A stretch of 64,000 bases of DNA from Oryzisolibacter propanilivorax. Its GTDB lineage: Bacteria > Pseudomonadota > Gammaproteobacteria > Burkholderiales > Burkholderiaceae_C. The DNA lies in NCBI RefSeq assembly GCF_900103645.1, contig NZ_FNHP01000005.1:1-64000 (forward strand), in the 5' to 3' direction. A model generated the notes under the pieces. It was not told the DNA's origin and searched no databases. It worked only from the letters and a program-made list of their open reading frames with translations. Position numbers and translations under genes: made by a program. Shown here in pieces: positions 44,531 to 53,820 of this stretch (positions are counted from its first letter, which is position 1; each line of letters starts with the position of its first letter).

Positions 44531-45517
44531 TCAGTCCAGCCCGAAGGCGCCGCGCAGCGCACGCGCCGCGTCGCGCTGGAACTGCCGCGCCTCGGGCACG
44601 GCGCGGCCCATCTTGATGAACTCGTGCGTCACGCCGCGGTAGATGTCCAGGTCTACCGGCACGCCGGCCAGGCGCAGCCGGTCGGCGTAGGCGATGCCCT
44701 CGTCCACCAGCGGGTCGCACTCGGCCAGCGCCACCCAGGCGGGCGCCACGCCGTCCAGGTCGGGCGCCAGCAGGGGCGCGAAGCGCCAGTCCTCGCGCGC
44801 CGCGCCGGGGGCGATGTAGTGGTCAAAGAACCAGTCGATGGCGGCGCTGCCGATGACCATGTCGGCCGGGCCGAAGCGCCGGTGCGAATCCGTGTCCTGG
44901 TGCGCGCCGGTGCCGGGGTAGATCAGCAGCTGCAGGCGCAGCGCCAGGCCGGCATCGCGCGCGGCGATGGCGCAGGCCGCGGCCAGCGTGCCGCCGGCGC
45001 TGTCGCCGCTCACGGCCAGGCGCGTGGCGTCGGCGCCCAGCGTGCCGGCATGCGCCGCCAGCCACTGCAGCGCGTCCCAGCTGTCCTCGAATGCGGTCGG
45101 AAAGCGGTGCTCGGGCGCCAGCCGGTAGCCCAGTGACAGCACCCGGCAGCCGGCCTGGTGCGCCAGCGCACGGCACAGTAGGTCATGCGTGGCGATGCTG
45201 CCGATGGTGAAGCCGCCGCCGTGCAGGAACAGCAGCAGCGGCTGGCCGTCCTGGGCGCCCGGCACGTACAGCCGTGCCGGCAGCGCGGCGCCGTCGCGCG
45301 CGGGGATGTGCAGATCCTGCACCTGCGCCAGCGGCGCGGGCGGCAGCTCCAGCACGCCGGCGCCGGCCTCGTAGGCGGCGCGCGCCTGCGCCACGGGCAA
45401 GGCGTGCAGCGGCGGGCGGCCCAGCCGGCGCATGCCCTGGATCACGCCGCGCATCTGCGGCGTCAGGCAGCCCAGGTCATCGGCGGGAGTGGAAGTGTGA
45501 TGGGGCGGCAAATGCAA
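44531..45517 (-). CDS. HSL-family alpha/beta hydrolase (esterase/lipase)
   Basis: A 328-residue esterase of the hormone-sensitive-lipase type: oxyanion motif FLHGGGFTIGS, nucleophile SGDSAGGTLAAAC, then DPLVDEG (Asp) and GVTHEFIKM (His). No signal peptide, so it is cytoplasmic. The natural substrate is unknown. It ends 31 bp before the thioesterase-acetyltransferase gene, so the two may be one transcript. Confidence 0.9.
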   Translation of the reverse strand: MHLPPHHTSTPADDLGCLTPQMRGVIQGMRRLGRPPLHALPVAQARAAYEAGAGVLELPPAPLAQVQDLHIPARDGAALPARLYVPGAQDGQPLLLFLHGGGFTIGSIATHDLLCRALAHQAGCRVLSLGYRLAPEHRFPTAFEDSWDALQWLAAHAGTLGADATRLAVSGDSAGGTLAAACAIAARDAGLALRLQLLIYPGTGAHQDTDSHRRFGPADMVIGSAAIDWFFDHYIAPGAAREDWRFAPLLAPDLDGVAPAWVALAECDPLVDEGIAYADRLRLAGVPVDLDIYRGVTHEFIKMGRAVPEARQFQRDAARALRGAFGLD

Positions 45518-45527
45518 CGGCCTTGGT

Positions 45528-46400
45528 TTACTCGAACGACACCCTCACCGGCTGCGCGCCGGGCAGGCCGAGGTAGGTGGCCGTGACCTGCAGCCCGGCC
45601 CTGGGCGGCAGCAGTGGCGAGAACGAGCCCAGGCTGACCAGGTCGCCCGGCTGCAGGGTGATGCCGTCCTTTTGCAGCGCCTGGGCGATCCAGACCACGG
45701 CGTTCAAAGGGTGCTCCAGGATGTCGCTGCCCCGCCCTTCGGCCAGCAACTGGCCCTGGCCGTTGGTCAGCTGCACCTGCATGCGCTGCAGCGCGTCCAG
45801 CAGCCGGTAGCGCTCGCCGCGCGTGACGGGCACGGCGATCGGCTCGCCCGCCACGCCCAGCCGCGCGCCGACGTTGATCGCCGCCACGCCGGCGCCGTTC
45901 AGCCTGGACGGGGTCTGCACGATCAGATCGGGCAGCTCGATGAAGGGGATGACCTGGTCGATGTGGCGCAGCACCTCGGCCGGCGTGCGCGCGTGGTGGA
46001 TGCCGGAATCCTTGACGCGCACCAGCATGTCGGCCTCGTACAGCGGGCGGGCGCCGAAGGCGACCGGCGTGCTGAAGCCGCTGGGCTGGATCATGCCCTC
46101 GTACAGCACGCCCCAGACCGGCTGGTCGGTGTTGAAGCGCTTTTGCACCGCCGGGTTGGTGAGGCCCGCCTTGTAGCCCACCACCCGGCCCAGGCGCGTG
46201 GCCAGCAGCGCGTTCAGGCGCTGGCGCGTGCAGGCGCCGTCAGCATCCGACAGCGGCGCGGCGAAGTCGGCGGCCGGCTGGCGCGCGGCGTAGCGCGCGG
46301 CCAGCTCGGCCACCTGGGCGTCGTCCAGGCACTGGGCGTGCACGGCGCCGGCCAGGCCCAGGGCCAGCGCGATCGGGGCGAGGAAGGACTTGGGCAGCAT
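45528..46400 (-). CDS. Exported 2-keto-4-pentenoate hydratase-like protein
   Basis: A 290-residue protein resembling the MhpD/fumarylacetoacetate hydrolase-like hydratases (VVGYKAGLTNPAVQKRFN, GVAAINVGARLG, NAVVWIAQALQKDGITLQPGDLVSLGS) but with an N-terminal signal peptide (LPKSFLAPIALALGLAGAVHAQ), supported by AAGGAG before ATG 46400. Cytoplasmic hydratases lack such a signal, so this seems to be a periplasmic member of unknown substrate. Confidence 0.82.
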   Translation of the reverse strand: MLPKSFLAPIALALGLAGAVHAQCLDDAQVAELAARYAARQPAADFAAPLSDADGACTRQRLNALLATRLGRVVGYKAGLTNPAVQKRFNTDQPVWGVLYEGMIQPSGFSTPVAFGARPLYEADMLVRVKDSGIHHARTPAEVLRHIDQVIPFIELPDLIVQTPSRLNGAGVAAINVGARLGVAGEPIAVPVTRGERYRLLDALQRMQVQLTNGQGQLLAEGRGSDILEHPLNAVVWIAQALQKDGITLQPGDLVSLGSFSPLLPPRAGLQVTATYLGLPGAQPVRVSFE

Positions 46401-46502
46401 GCGGGTCTCCTTGGCGGGTGGTGGTAGCGCTGCATCGTAGCGGCAACCAGCGGTCCGGCCCAGCCTGCGGCGCACCGACGCCCGCTGCGCCAAGTTATCA
46501 AT

Positions 46503-46545
46503 AAAATCGGCCTCAAGCCCTTTGTTTACAACGGCTATCAGCTAT
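46503..46545 (-). repeat. Dispersed hairpin repeat, copy 11
   Basis: Minus-strand ATAGCT (46540-46545), GCCG, loop, AAGGGCTTGAGGCC and TTTTA. It lies between the end of murB and the start of the hydratase-like gene. Confidence 0.8.
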
Positions 46546-46570
46546 TGAATCGATAGTAAGTGGCGTGCTG

Positions 46571-47635
46571 TCAGACCACTACCGGCTCCGGCTCCAGCCG
46601 GATGCCGAAGCGCTCGTACACGCTGGTCTGGATGGCGCGCGCCAGCGTCATGACCTCACCGCCGGTGACGCTGTCCTCGGGCGTGCCGCGGTTGACCAGC
46701 ACCAGCGCCTGGCGGTCGTACACGCCGGCCTTGCCCACGCGCTTGCCTTTCCAGCCACAGGCGTCGATCAGCCAGCCTGCGGCCAGCTTGACGCGCCCGT
46801 CGGGCAGCGGGTAGTGCACCACCTTCGGCTCGCGCGCGATGATGTCTTGGCACTGCTCGGGCGAGACGGTGGGGTTCTTGAAGAAGCTGCCGGCGTTGCC
46901 GACCACGGCCGGGTCGGGCAGTTTGGCGCGGCGCACCTCGCATACCCAGTCGAAGATCTGCTGCGCGCTGGGCTGCAGGAGGCCCGACTCCTGGCGCTTG
47001 CGCTCCAGGTCCAGGTAGCCCAGTTCGGGTTTCCAGTCTTTGCGCAGCAGCAGCCGCACGTGCGTGATGACGGCGCGCCCGGCCAGGCCGAAGCCGCGCG
47101 TCTCGCCGTCGTGCGCCGGTGCGCGGTGCTTGAACACTGAGTCGCGGTAGCCGAAGGCGCACTGCGCCGCATCCAGCTCGAACGGCTCGCCGGTCTCCAA
47201 GTCCACCGCGACCAGCGAATGGAAGCGGTCCTGCAGCTCGACGCCGTAGGCGCCGATGTTCTGCACCGGCGCGGCGCCCACGGTGCCCGGGATCAGCGCC
47301 AGGTTCTCCAGCCCAGGGTAGCCCTGCGCCAGCGTCCAGGCCACGGCGCCGTGCCAGGATTCACCCGCGCCGGCCTCGACGATCCAGGCGCGCTCGGTCT
47401 CCTGCCACAGTCGCAGGCCCGGCACTTCCATCTTCAGCACCAGCGCGTGCACGTCGCCGGTCAGCACCACGTTGCTGCCGCCGCCCAGCACGAATTTCGG
47501 CATGCGCGCCAGCCTTGGGTCGGCCAGCACATCCTGTACGTCCCGCACTGAGCGCACCCGCACCAGCTCGTGCGCGCGCGCCGCGATGCCGAAGGTGTTG
47601 CAGCCCTGAAGGGAGACATTGTTCTCGACTAACAT
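46571..47635 (-). CDS. murB: UDP-N-acetylenolpyruvoylglucosamine reductase
   Basis: A 354-residue flavoprotein that makes UDP-MurNAc for peptidoglycan. FAD-binding FVLGGGSNVVLTGDV, IPGTVGAAPVQNIGAYG, FGYRDSVFK, the catalytic Ser region VGNAGSFFKNP and a C-terminal EP dipeptide. Type I length. ATG 47635, divergent from yajQ across 66 bp. Confidence 0.95.
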   Translation of the reverse strand: MLVENNVSLQGCNTFGIAARAHELVRVRSVRDVQDVLADPRLARMPKFVLGGGSNVVLTGDVHALVLKMEVPGLRLWQETERAWIVEAGAGESWHGAVAWTLAQGYPGLENLALIPGTVGAAPVQNIGAYGVELQDRFHSLVAVDLETGEPFELDAAQCAFGYRDSVFKHRAPAHDGETRGFGLAGRAVITHVRLLLRKDWKPELGYLDLERKRQESGLLQPSAQQIFDWVCEVRRAKLPDPAVVGNAGSFFKNPTVSPEQCQDIIAREPKVVHYPLPDGRVKLAAGWLIDACGWKGKRVGKAGVYDRQALVLVNRGTPEDSVTGGEVMTLARAIQTSVYERFGIRLEPEPVVV

Positions 47636-47701
47636 CCCCTGGATTGTCGCACCCGCCCTTTTGCCGGCGGGCTGCGCACCCCCCATTTCCCAAGGTGAGT
47701 C

Positions 47702-48187
47702 ATGCCCTCTTTCGATACCGTCTGTGAAGCCAACTTCGTTGAAGTAAAGAACGCCGTGGAGAACGCTGCCAAGGAGATCGGCACGCGCTTCGACTTCAAG
47801 GGCACGTCCGCCGCCGTCGAGCTGAAAGACAAGGAGATCACCCTGTTCGGCGACGCCGAGTTCCAGCTGCAGCAGGTCGAGGACATCCTGCGCGCCAAGC
47901 TGACCAAGCGCGGCGTGGACGTGCGTTTCCTGGACGTGCAGAAGGCGCAAAAGATCGGGGGCGACAAGGTCAAGCAGGTCGTGAAGGTCAAGAACGGCAT
48001 CGACAGCGAGCAGGCCAAGAAAATCCAGCGGCTGATCAAGGACAGCAAGATGAAGGTGCAGGCCGCCATCCAGGAGGACAAGGTGCGCGTGACCGGGGCG
48101 AAGCGCGACGACCTGCAGGCCGCCATGGCGCTGATCCGCAAGGACGTGGCCGACCTGCCGCTGACCTTCGACAACTTCCGCGACTGA
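47702..48187 (+). CDS. yajQ: YajQ-family nucleotide-binding protein
   Basis: A 161-residue protein of two ferredoxin-like domains, starting [20 protein letters not shown] with [15 protein letters not shown] and the C-terminal [12 protein letters not shown] end. Family members bind nucleotides, and in Xanthomonas c-di-GMP. Divergent from murB. Confidence 0.92.
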   Translation: MPSFDTVCEANFVEVKNAVENAAKEIGTRFDFKGTSAAVELKDKEITLFGDAEFQLQQVEDILRAKLTKRGVDVRFLDVQKAQKIGGDKVKQVVKVKNGIDSEQAKKIQRLIKDSKMKVQAAIQEDKVRVTGAKRDDLQAAMALIRKDVADLPLTFDNFRD

Positions 48188-48210
48188 CCACCCTTACACG
48201 CCGGGCTGCC

Positions 48211-49200
48211 ATGTCCGCCCTGCTCCGCCCCGCCCCGCCGGACACCGAGTACGAGGACCTGCTGGGCCAGTGGGCCGACCTGGAGGCTTTCGCCGGCATG
48301 CTGCTGGCGCGTCCGGCGCAGGTGCCCGGCTTCACGGCCAAGATGCAGCAGTGCGCGCTGTGGCTGGACGAGCTGATCGCGCACGACGTGGACGCGGCGC
48401 TGTACCTGATGTTCCAGCTGGCGGGGGCCTCGACGGTGGGCTACAGCGCGGCGCACGCGCTGGTCTGCGCGGCGCTGTGCCAAGTGCTGGCGCCGCAGCT
48501 GGCACTGGCGGCGGACGAGCGCGCCGCGCTGGTACACGCCGCCTTCACCATGAACATCGGCATGACGGCACTGCAGGACGCGCTGGCGCTGCAGGCGGGG
48601 CCCCTCTCGCCCGAGCAGCAGCAGGGCGTGGACGGCCATCCGCAGCGCGGCGTGCAGCTGCTGCAGCAGTGCGGTGTGGACGACCCGCTGTGGCTCGAGA
48701 CAGTACAGCGCCATCACCAGGTGCCGCGGGTCGACACGCCCCTGGCCGCGCTGGCGCCGGCCCAGCGGCTGGCGCGCATTCTGGGCACCATCGACCGCTA
48801 TGCGGCCATGATCAGCCCGCGCAAGACGCGCCAGGGCCGCAGCGCCACCGAGTCCATGCGCGCCGTGTTGGCGCGCGGCGAACAGCCCCAGGACGCCGTC
48901 GGGCTGGCGCTGTCGCGCAGCGTTGGCCTGTGCCCGCCGGGCACCTTCGTGCGGTTGGAAAATGGCGAAACCGCCGCCGTGCTGCGCCGCGGTCTGCAGG
49001 GACCGGCGCCGCTGGTGGCCAGCGTGGTGGATGCGCGCGGCCGGGCGCTGGTGCGCCCACGTCTGCACCCGACTGGAGCCGGCGCGCCGCGCATCGTCTC
49101 GGCGGTGCCGCGCTCGGCGCTGGCGCTGCAGTTGAACCACCGCGCCATGGTGCGGCTGGGCCTGTTCGCCGCGCACCGCACCATCAGCCTGCGCGGCTGA
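48211..49200 (+). CDS. Degenerate HD-GYP-like protein
   Basis: A 329-residue protein whose central part (about 80-215) follows the HD-GYP phosphodiesterase layout but lacks key residues. Where HD-GYP proteins have HDIGK there is MNIGM, the HHE of the GYP motif is HHQ followed by VPRVDTP, and the GYP itself is gone; a lone D (IDRYAA) is retained. It therefore probably does not hydrolyse c-di-GMP and may act as a sensor or scaffold. It follows yajQ, another c-di-GMP-linked family, by 23 bp. Confidence 0.75.
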   Translation: MSALLRPAPPDTEYEDLLGQWADLEAFAGMLLARPAQVPGFTAKMQQCALWLDELIAHDVDAALYLMFQLAGASTVGYSAAHALVCAALCQVLAPQLALAADERAALVHAAFTMNIGMTALQDALALQAGPLSPEQQQGVDGHPQRGVQLLQQCGVDDPLWLETVQRHHQVPRVDTPLAALAPAQRLARILGTIDRYAAMISPRKTRQGRSATESMRAVLARGEQPQDAVGLALSRSVGLCPPGTFVRLENGETAAVLRRGLQGPAPLVASVVDARGRALVRPRLHPTGAGAPRIVSAVPRSALALQLNHRAMVRLGLFAAHRTISLRG

Positions 49201-49214
49201 TTCCAGGGCCGTGC

Positions 49215-49859
49215 TCAGGCCTTGGGGTTGGCGCCCTTTTTCGCGCCCAGGCGCGATTCGGTGCCGGCCAGCAGCCGGCGGATGTTGTCCTTGTGGCGCC
49301 AGGCCAGCAGGGCCGACATGACGGCGATCGCCAGCCCCACGCGCGCATCGGTGTACCAAGCCACGCCACTGCCCAGCACATAGAAAAACGGCGCGAACAC
49401 CGCCGCCACCAGCGATGCCAGCGACGAGTAGCGGAAGAAGAAGGCGATGATGACCCAGGTGGCCAGCGTCGCCAGGCCCAGCCAGCCGCTGATGCCCAGC
49501 AGCACGCCGGCCGCCGTGGCCACGCCCTTGCCGCCCTGGAAGCGGAAGAACACCGGCCACAGGTGCCCGAGGAAGGCCGCCAGGCCCACGGCGGCCATGG
49601 TGCCCTCCTCCAACCCGTACGGCGCGCCGTACCAGCGCACCAGCACCACCGGCAGCCAGCCTTTCAGCGCATCGAACGCCAGCGTGACCACGGCCGCCGC
49701 CTTGGAGCCCGAGCGCAGCACGTTGGTCGCGCCGGGGTTCTTGCTGCCGTAGGTGCGCGGGTCGGACAGGCCCATGGCGCGACTGACGATGACGGCGAAC
49801 GACAGCGAGCCGAGCAGATAAGCGGCAAGGGTGGCCAGGACAGGATAGGCAAGGGTCAC
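49215..49859 (-). CDS. plsY: Glycerol-3-phosphate acyltransferase PlsY
   Basis: A 214-residue membrane protein with about six helices. Motifs [11 protein letters not shown] and [19 protein letters not shown] identify PlsY, which transfers acyl groups from acyl-phosphate to glycerol-3-phosphate, the first step of phospholipid synthesis. It ends 15 bp from the convergent HD-GYP-like gene. Confidence 0.94.
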   Translation of the reverse strand: MTLAYPVLATLAAYLLGSLSFAVIVSRAMGLSDPRTYGSKNPGATNVLRSGSKAAAVVTLAFDALKGWLPVVLVRWYGAPYGLEEGTMAAVGLAAFLGHLWPVFFRFQGGKGVATAAGVLLGISGWLGLATLATWVIIAFFFRYSSLASLVAAVFAPFFYVLGSGVAWYTDARVGLAIAVMSALLAWRHKDNIRRLLAGTESRLGAKKGANPKA

Positions 49860-49955
49860 GAAGACGCCCTTTCAAAGGCGATTCAGGTGAGGGAAACAGC
49901 GCGCAGCCTGTGCGACGCGGGTGGCGGCGCATTTTGCCATTCGCCCATGGCTCGT

Positions 49956-51176
49956 TCAGGCGGTGCGCAGGGCTGGATCGATGTCGGCGACCCGCGCCTC
50001 CGTGGCCTCTGCATCCGCAGGCGCCGGCGATCCGGCCACGACCCGGTTGCGCCCGTCGGCCTTGCCGCGGTACAGCGCGGCGTCGGCGATCTGCAGGGCG
50101 GCATCGAAGCCTGCGAGATGCTGGAACGGCTGCGACAGCCCGATGGTCACCGTGCAGCGCAGCGGCGCGCCGGCGCCGGCAATGGGCACCTCTTGCCGCT
50201 CGATCGCCAGGCGCAGCCGTTCGGCCAGCGCCAGCGCGCCCGCCTCGCCGTGCAGGCCGACGATGACGAACTCCTCCCCGCCCGTGCGGCTGACCAGATC
50301 GCCGCCGCGCACCGTGCTGCGCAGGGTGCGTGCCACCTGGCACAGCACCTCGTCGCCCACGCGGTGGCCGTGGGTGTCGTTGACGCGCTTGAAATGGTCG
50401 ATGTCCAGCAACAGCACGCACGCCGGCGCGGCTGTGCGCTGGCCGAAGTGCTGCTCCAGCGCCGCCAACAGGCCGCGCCGGTTCAGCAGCTGCGTGAGCG
50501 GGTCGTGCGCCGCGGCGGCCCGCAGCGCATCGGTCAGGCGGTGCAGCACCAGCCAGACCATGGTCGGCGCCAGCACCGTCGCCAGGAACGACATGTAGAG
50601 GTAGAACACCGTCTGGAAGCGTTGCCCCGGCTCCAGCGCCGCCAGCCCCAGCTGCAGCAGGCGCTGGAACTTCGCCGCGTTCAGCACGCCCAGGCCGGCG
50701 ATGAGCACGGCGAACAGCGCCATCTCCAGCCGCAGGTCGCGTGCCACGCCGCGCATGGCATACAGCACGCCGGCGACCATGGCCGCCATCAGCAGCGCCG
50801 AGAGCAGCGCCAGCATGGCGTGGCGCGCGGCCGGCCCCAGCAGGGCGTGCACCAGCAGCTGCGCCACGCTGTAGGCCAGCGCCAGTGCCAGCACCGGCCG
50901 CAGCAGCGGCGTAGGCCGGCCGAAGAACCGCAGCCCGCCCACGGCATAGACCACCGGCGTGCACAGCGTCAGGGTGTGGTTGAGCACGCTTGCGGCGCTC
51001 CAGCCGGGCAAGCCTTCCAGCAGCTGCAGCACGTAGGCCAGGCCGAGCATGGCGTTGCCCAGCGCGAACACGTCCATGCCCAGCCGGTTGCCCTCCAGGC
51101 GCCAGCTGATCAGCCAGAACATGACGCCGAAGCACAGCAGGTACAGGCACAGCAGGCCGACGATGAGGTTGGCCAT
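49956..51176 (-). CDS. Membrane diguanylate cyclase (GGDEF)
   Basis: A 406-residue protein with about seven membrane helices (residues 1-200) followed by a GGDEF domain (HDPLTQLLNRRGLLAAL, FKRVNDTHGHRVGDEVL). The active site is GGEEF and an inhibitory RxxD site (RGGD) lies five residues before it, so it should be an active, feedback-inhibited c-di-GMP synthase. The sensed signal is unknown. Confidence 0.92.
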   Translation of the reverse strand: MANLIVGLLCLYLLCFGVMFWLISWRLEGNRLGMDVFALGNAMLGLAYVLQLLEGLPGWSAASVLNHTLTLCTPVVYAVGGLRFFGRPTPLLRPVLALALAYSVAQLLVHALLGPAARHAMLALLSALLMAAMVAGVLYAMRGVARDLRLEMALFAVLIAGLGVLNAAKFQRLLQLGLAALEPGQRFQTVFYLYMSFLATVLAPTMVWLVLHRLTDALRAAAAHDPLTQLLNRRGLLAALEQHFGQRTAAPACVLLLDIDHFKRVNDTHGHRVGDEVLCQVARTLRSTVRGGDLVSRTGGEEFVIVGLHGEAGALALAERLRLAIERQEVPIAGAGAPLRCTVTIGLSQPFQHLAGFDAALQIADAALYRGKADGRNRVVAGSPAPADAEATEARVADIDPALRTA

Positions 51177-51203
51177 CCTGGCTGCCTCCGGTGCCCGGTG
51201 CGG

Positions 51204-51722
51204 TCAGGCGCGCGTGCCGGTGTCGTCGCCCAGCGCGCACTGCACCGGCGTGGCGCCCAGCAGCGGGATGCAGGCCTGCGGGTCGAGCTGCACCAGGAAG
51301 CCGCGCCGCCCGCCGTTGATGGCGATGCGCGGCAGCTGCAGGATGGTCGCTTCGACGTACACCGGCATGGCCTTGCGCGTGCCGAACGGGGAGGTGCCGC
51401 CGACCTGGTAGCCGCTGTGCCGCTCTGCCACCTGCGGGGCGCACGGCTGCACGCTCTTGGCGCCGATCTGGCGCGCCAGGTTCTTGGTGGACACGGTGCA
51501 GTCGCCGTGCATCAGCACGATCAGCGGGCGCGCGTCCTGGTCCTGCATGACCAGGGTCTTGACCACGGCGTGCTCGTCCAGCCCCAGCTGGCGCGCGGAC
51601 TCGGCCGAGCCGCCGTGCTCCACGTAGTCATACGGGTGCTCGGTGAACGCCACGCCATGGGCGCGCAGCCACTGGGTGGCGGGGGTCTCGGAGACGTGCG
51701 CGCTTTTATCCTTCTTGGCCAT
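51204..51722 (-). CDS. ybaK: Cys-tRNA(Pro)/Cys-tRNA(Cys) deacylase YbaK
   Basis: A 172-residue editing-domain protein that clears mischarged Cys-tRNA(Pro). Family motifs KTLVMQDQD, HGDCTVSTKNLARQIGAKSV, and GYQVGGTSPFGTRKAMPVYVEATI are present. Solitary gene; a dispersed repeat lies directly upstream. Confidence 0.92.
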   Translation of the reverse strand: MAKKDKSAHVSETPATQWLRAHGVAFTEHPYDYVEHGGSAESARQLGLDEHAVVKTLVMQDQDARPLIVLMHGDCTVSTKNLARQIGAKSVQPCAPQVAERHSGYQVGGTSPFGTRKAMPVYVEATILQLPRIAINGGRRGFLVQLDPQACIPLLGATPVQCALGDDTGTRA

Positions 51723-51740
51723 CGAACAACTTTAAAAACA

Positions 51741-51783
51741 ATAGCTGCAAGCCCTTTTGGAATAACGGCTTGCGGCACTTTTC
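51741..51783 (+). repeat. Dispersed hairpin repeat, copy 12
   Basis: ATAGCT, AGCCCTT, loop, AACGGCTTGCGGC and TTTTC, with similarity from about 51729 to 51791. It lies between the ybaK start and the aldo/keto reductase stop. Confidence 0.85.
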
Positions 51784-51792
51784 ATATCAAAC

Positions 51793-52857
51793 TCACTGCG
51801 CCGGGTCGCGCATCTGCCAGCGGATGGCGTCGATCTCGGCCAGCAGCTCGGGCGCCAGCTGCACGCTCCAGGCGTCCAGGTCGTCGTGCAGCTGCGCCAG
51901 CGAGGTCACGCCGAGGATGGTGCTGGCCACGCGCCAGCTGCGGTAGCAGAACGCCAGCGCCAGCTGCACGGGCGTCAGGCCGTGGTCGCGCGCCAGCTGG
52001 TTGTAGCGGCGCGCCGCGGCCAGCGCCTCGGGCCGGCCCCAGCGCTGTGCGCGCACGGATTCGTACCGGGCGATGCGCCCGTCCTGCGGCGCACCCGCTT
52101 CATGCGGCGCGTGCTGGTCGTACTTCCCGGTCAGCAATCCGAAGCCCAGCGGCGAATACGCCAGCAGCGACACGCCCAGGCGGTGACAACTCTCGTCCAT
52201 GGCGTTGTCCCAGCTGCGGTTGACCAGGCAATACGGGTTCTGCACCGAGACCACGCGCGGCAGGCCGTGCTGCTGCGCCAGGCGCACGAACTCGAGCACG
52301 CCCCACGGTGTCTCGTTGGACAGGCCGATGTGGCGCACCTTGCCGGCGCGCACCAGGCTGTCCAGCGCCTGCAGCTGCGCGTGGATGGACGTCTGGCTGG
52401 TTTCCTTGGCCGGGTCGTAGTACAGCTGGCCGAACGCCGGCGCGTGCCGCTCGGGCCAGTGGATCTGGTAGAGGTCGATCACGTCGGTCTGCAGCCGGCG
52501 CAGGCTGGCCTCGCACGAGGCGACGATGTCCTGCGCCGTCATGCCGCTGCCGGCGCGGATCCACGGCATGTTGCGCGCGGGGCCGGCGACCTTGCTGGCC
52601 AGCACGATGCGCTGGCGCATGCCAGGGCGCGCGGCCAGCCAGCGGCCGATGATGGCCTCGGTGGCGCCGAAGGTCGCCTCGCGCGCCGGCACGGCGTACA
52701 TCTCAGCGGTGTCGATGAAGTTCACGCCGCGCTCGACGGCGGCGTCCAGGATGGCGTGGGCGTCGGCTTCGGCGACCTGCTCGCCGAAGGTCATGGTGCC
52801 CAGGCAGATCGGGGTGACATGCAGGTCGCTGCCGCCCAGGGAAAGGGGGTGCATCAT
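51793..52857 (-). CDS. Aldo/keto reductase (Tas/YajO type)
   Basis: A 354-residue NADPH-dependent reductase. Catalytic residues are recognisable: FIDTAEMY (Asp and Tyr), ASKVAG (Lys), DLYQIHWPER (His), and the NADP-binding STILGVTSLAQL near the end. Related to E. coli Tas. Physiological substrate unknown. Confidence 0.9.
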   Translation of the reverse strand: MMHPLSLGGSDLHVTPICLGTMTFGEQVAEADAHAILDAAVERGVNFIDTAEMYAVPAREATFGATEAIIGRWLAARPGMRQRIVLASKVAGPARNMPWIRAGSGMTAQDIVASCEASLRRLQTDVIDLYQIHWPERHAPAFGQLYYDPAKETSQTSIHAQLQALDSLVRAGKVRHIGLSNETPWGVLEFVRLAQQHGLPRVVSVQNPYCLVNRSWDNAMDESCHRLGVSLLAYSPLGFGLLTGKYDQHAPHEAGAPQDGRIARYESVRAQRWGRPEALAAARRYNQLARDHGLTPVQLALAFCYRSWRVASTILGVTSLAQLHDDLDAWSVQLAPELLAEIDAIRWQMRDPAQ

Positions 52858-52914
52858 GGTAGGGGCCAGAAAAAACCGGGAAGCGCCGCAGTGTACGGCG
52901 CGGCACAGGACTCT

Positions 52915-53796
52915 TCAGCCCAGGCCCCAGATGCCGCGCAGCACCGACAGCGCCGCGACGATGGGCGGGTCGTGCTCGGCCGCGCGCGGGTGGATGAAGG
53001 CCAGCCGCGCGCCCACCCGCGCGTGCGGCCAGATCACCACCTCGCCGCGCTCGCTGGCCGGCAGAGCCGCGTCCTCGCGCAGCAGCGCCAGACCCACGCC
53101 GCTGCGCACCAGCGACAGCGGCGCCGCCGCCTCGTCGCACTCGACCACCTGGCGCGGCACCAGGCCCTGGCGCGCGAAGGCCTCGCGCAGCAGCGTCTGC
53201 GTGTGGTGCTGCGCCGGCGCGCCGATCCAGGGCAGCGCTGCCAGTTCGCGCCAGCCGGCGCGCAATATCGCCTCGCGCAGCGCCGGCGGCCCGGCGACAC
53301 GAAAGTGCAGCGTCTGCAGCGCGAGGCCCGCCACCTCGCGCGGGATGTGCGGGCCGATGTAGAACGCACCTTGCATCAGACCGGCGGCGACCTGGTCGCG
53401 CAGCTCCTCGGCCAGCCCGCCGCGCGTGCGAATTTCCAGCAGCGGCAGCGCCTCCACCAAAGCGCCCAGGAACGAGCCCAGGCGCAGCGAATCCGGCTCG
53501 GCCACGGTGCCCAGCAGCAGCGCGCCCGTCACCTCGCCCTGCAGGTCGCGCGCCCGGCCCGACAGGTGGCCGGCCGCGGTCAGGACCTGCTCGGCATCGG
53601 GCAGCAGCACCTCGCCGGCGCGCGTGAGCTGGATGCGCCCGGGCCTGCGGTCGAACAGCGCCACGCCCAGCTCTTCTTCCAGCGCCTTGATCTGCGCGGT
53701 GATGGCCGGCTGGGTGACGTGCAGCGCCTCGGCCGTGCGCGTCAGGTTGCCGAGCTTGGCGGCGGTGACGAAGGCGCGCAGCTGGTAGATCTCCAT
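52915..53796 (-). CDS. LysR-type transcriptional regulator
   Basis: A 293-residue regulator with N-terminal winged HTH (MEIYQLRAFVTAAKLGNLTRTAEALHVTQPAITAQIKALEEELGVALFDR) and a C-terminal effector-binding domain. It sits directly downstream of the ABC importer operon in the same direction and is its likely regulator. ATG 53796 is the family start. The 184-bp region in front carries a 12-bp inverted repeat. Confidence 0.9.
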   Translation of the reverse strand: MEIYQLRAFVTAAKLGNLTRTAEALHVTQPAITAQIKALEEELGVALFDRRPGRIQLTRAGEVLLPDAEQVLTAAGHLSGRARDLQGEVTGALLLGTVAEPDSLRLGSFLGALVEALPLLEIRTRGGLAEELRDQVAAGLMQGAFYIGPHIPREVAGLALQTLHFRVAGPPALREAILRAGWRELAALPWIGAPAQHHTQTLLREAFARQGLVPRQVVECDEAAAPLSLVRSGVGLALLREDAALPASERGEVVIWPHARVGARLAFIHPRAAEHDPPIVAALSVLRGIWGLG

Positions 53797-53820
53797 CCGG
53801 GAAGTGTCGCCGCGCGGCTC

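Noticed and set aside
47629-51444. A 1271-codon minus-strand open frame over yajQ, HD-GYP, plsY and GGDEF genes
   Set aside because: Crosses several well-supported genes in other frames; composition typical of antisense GC-rich shadows.
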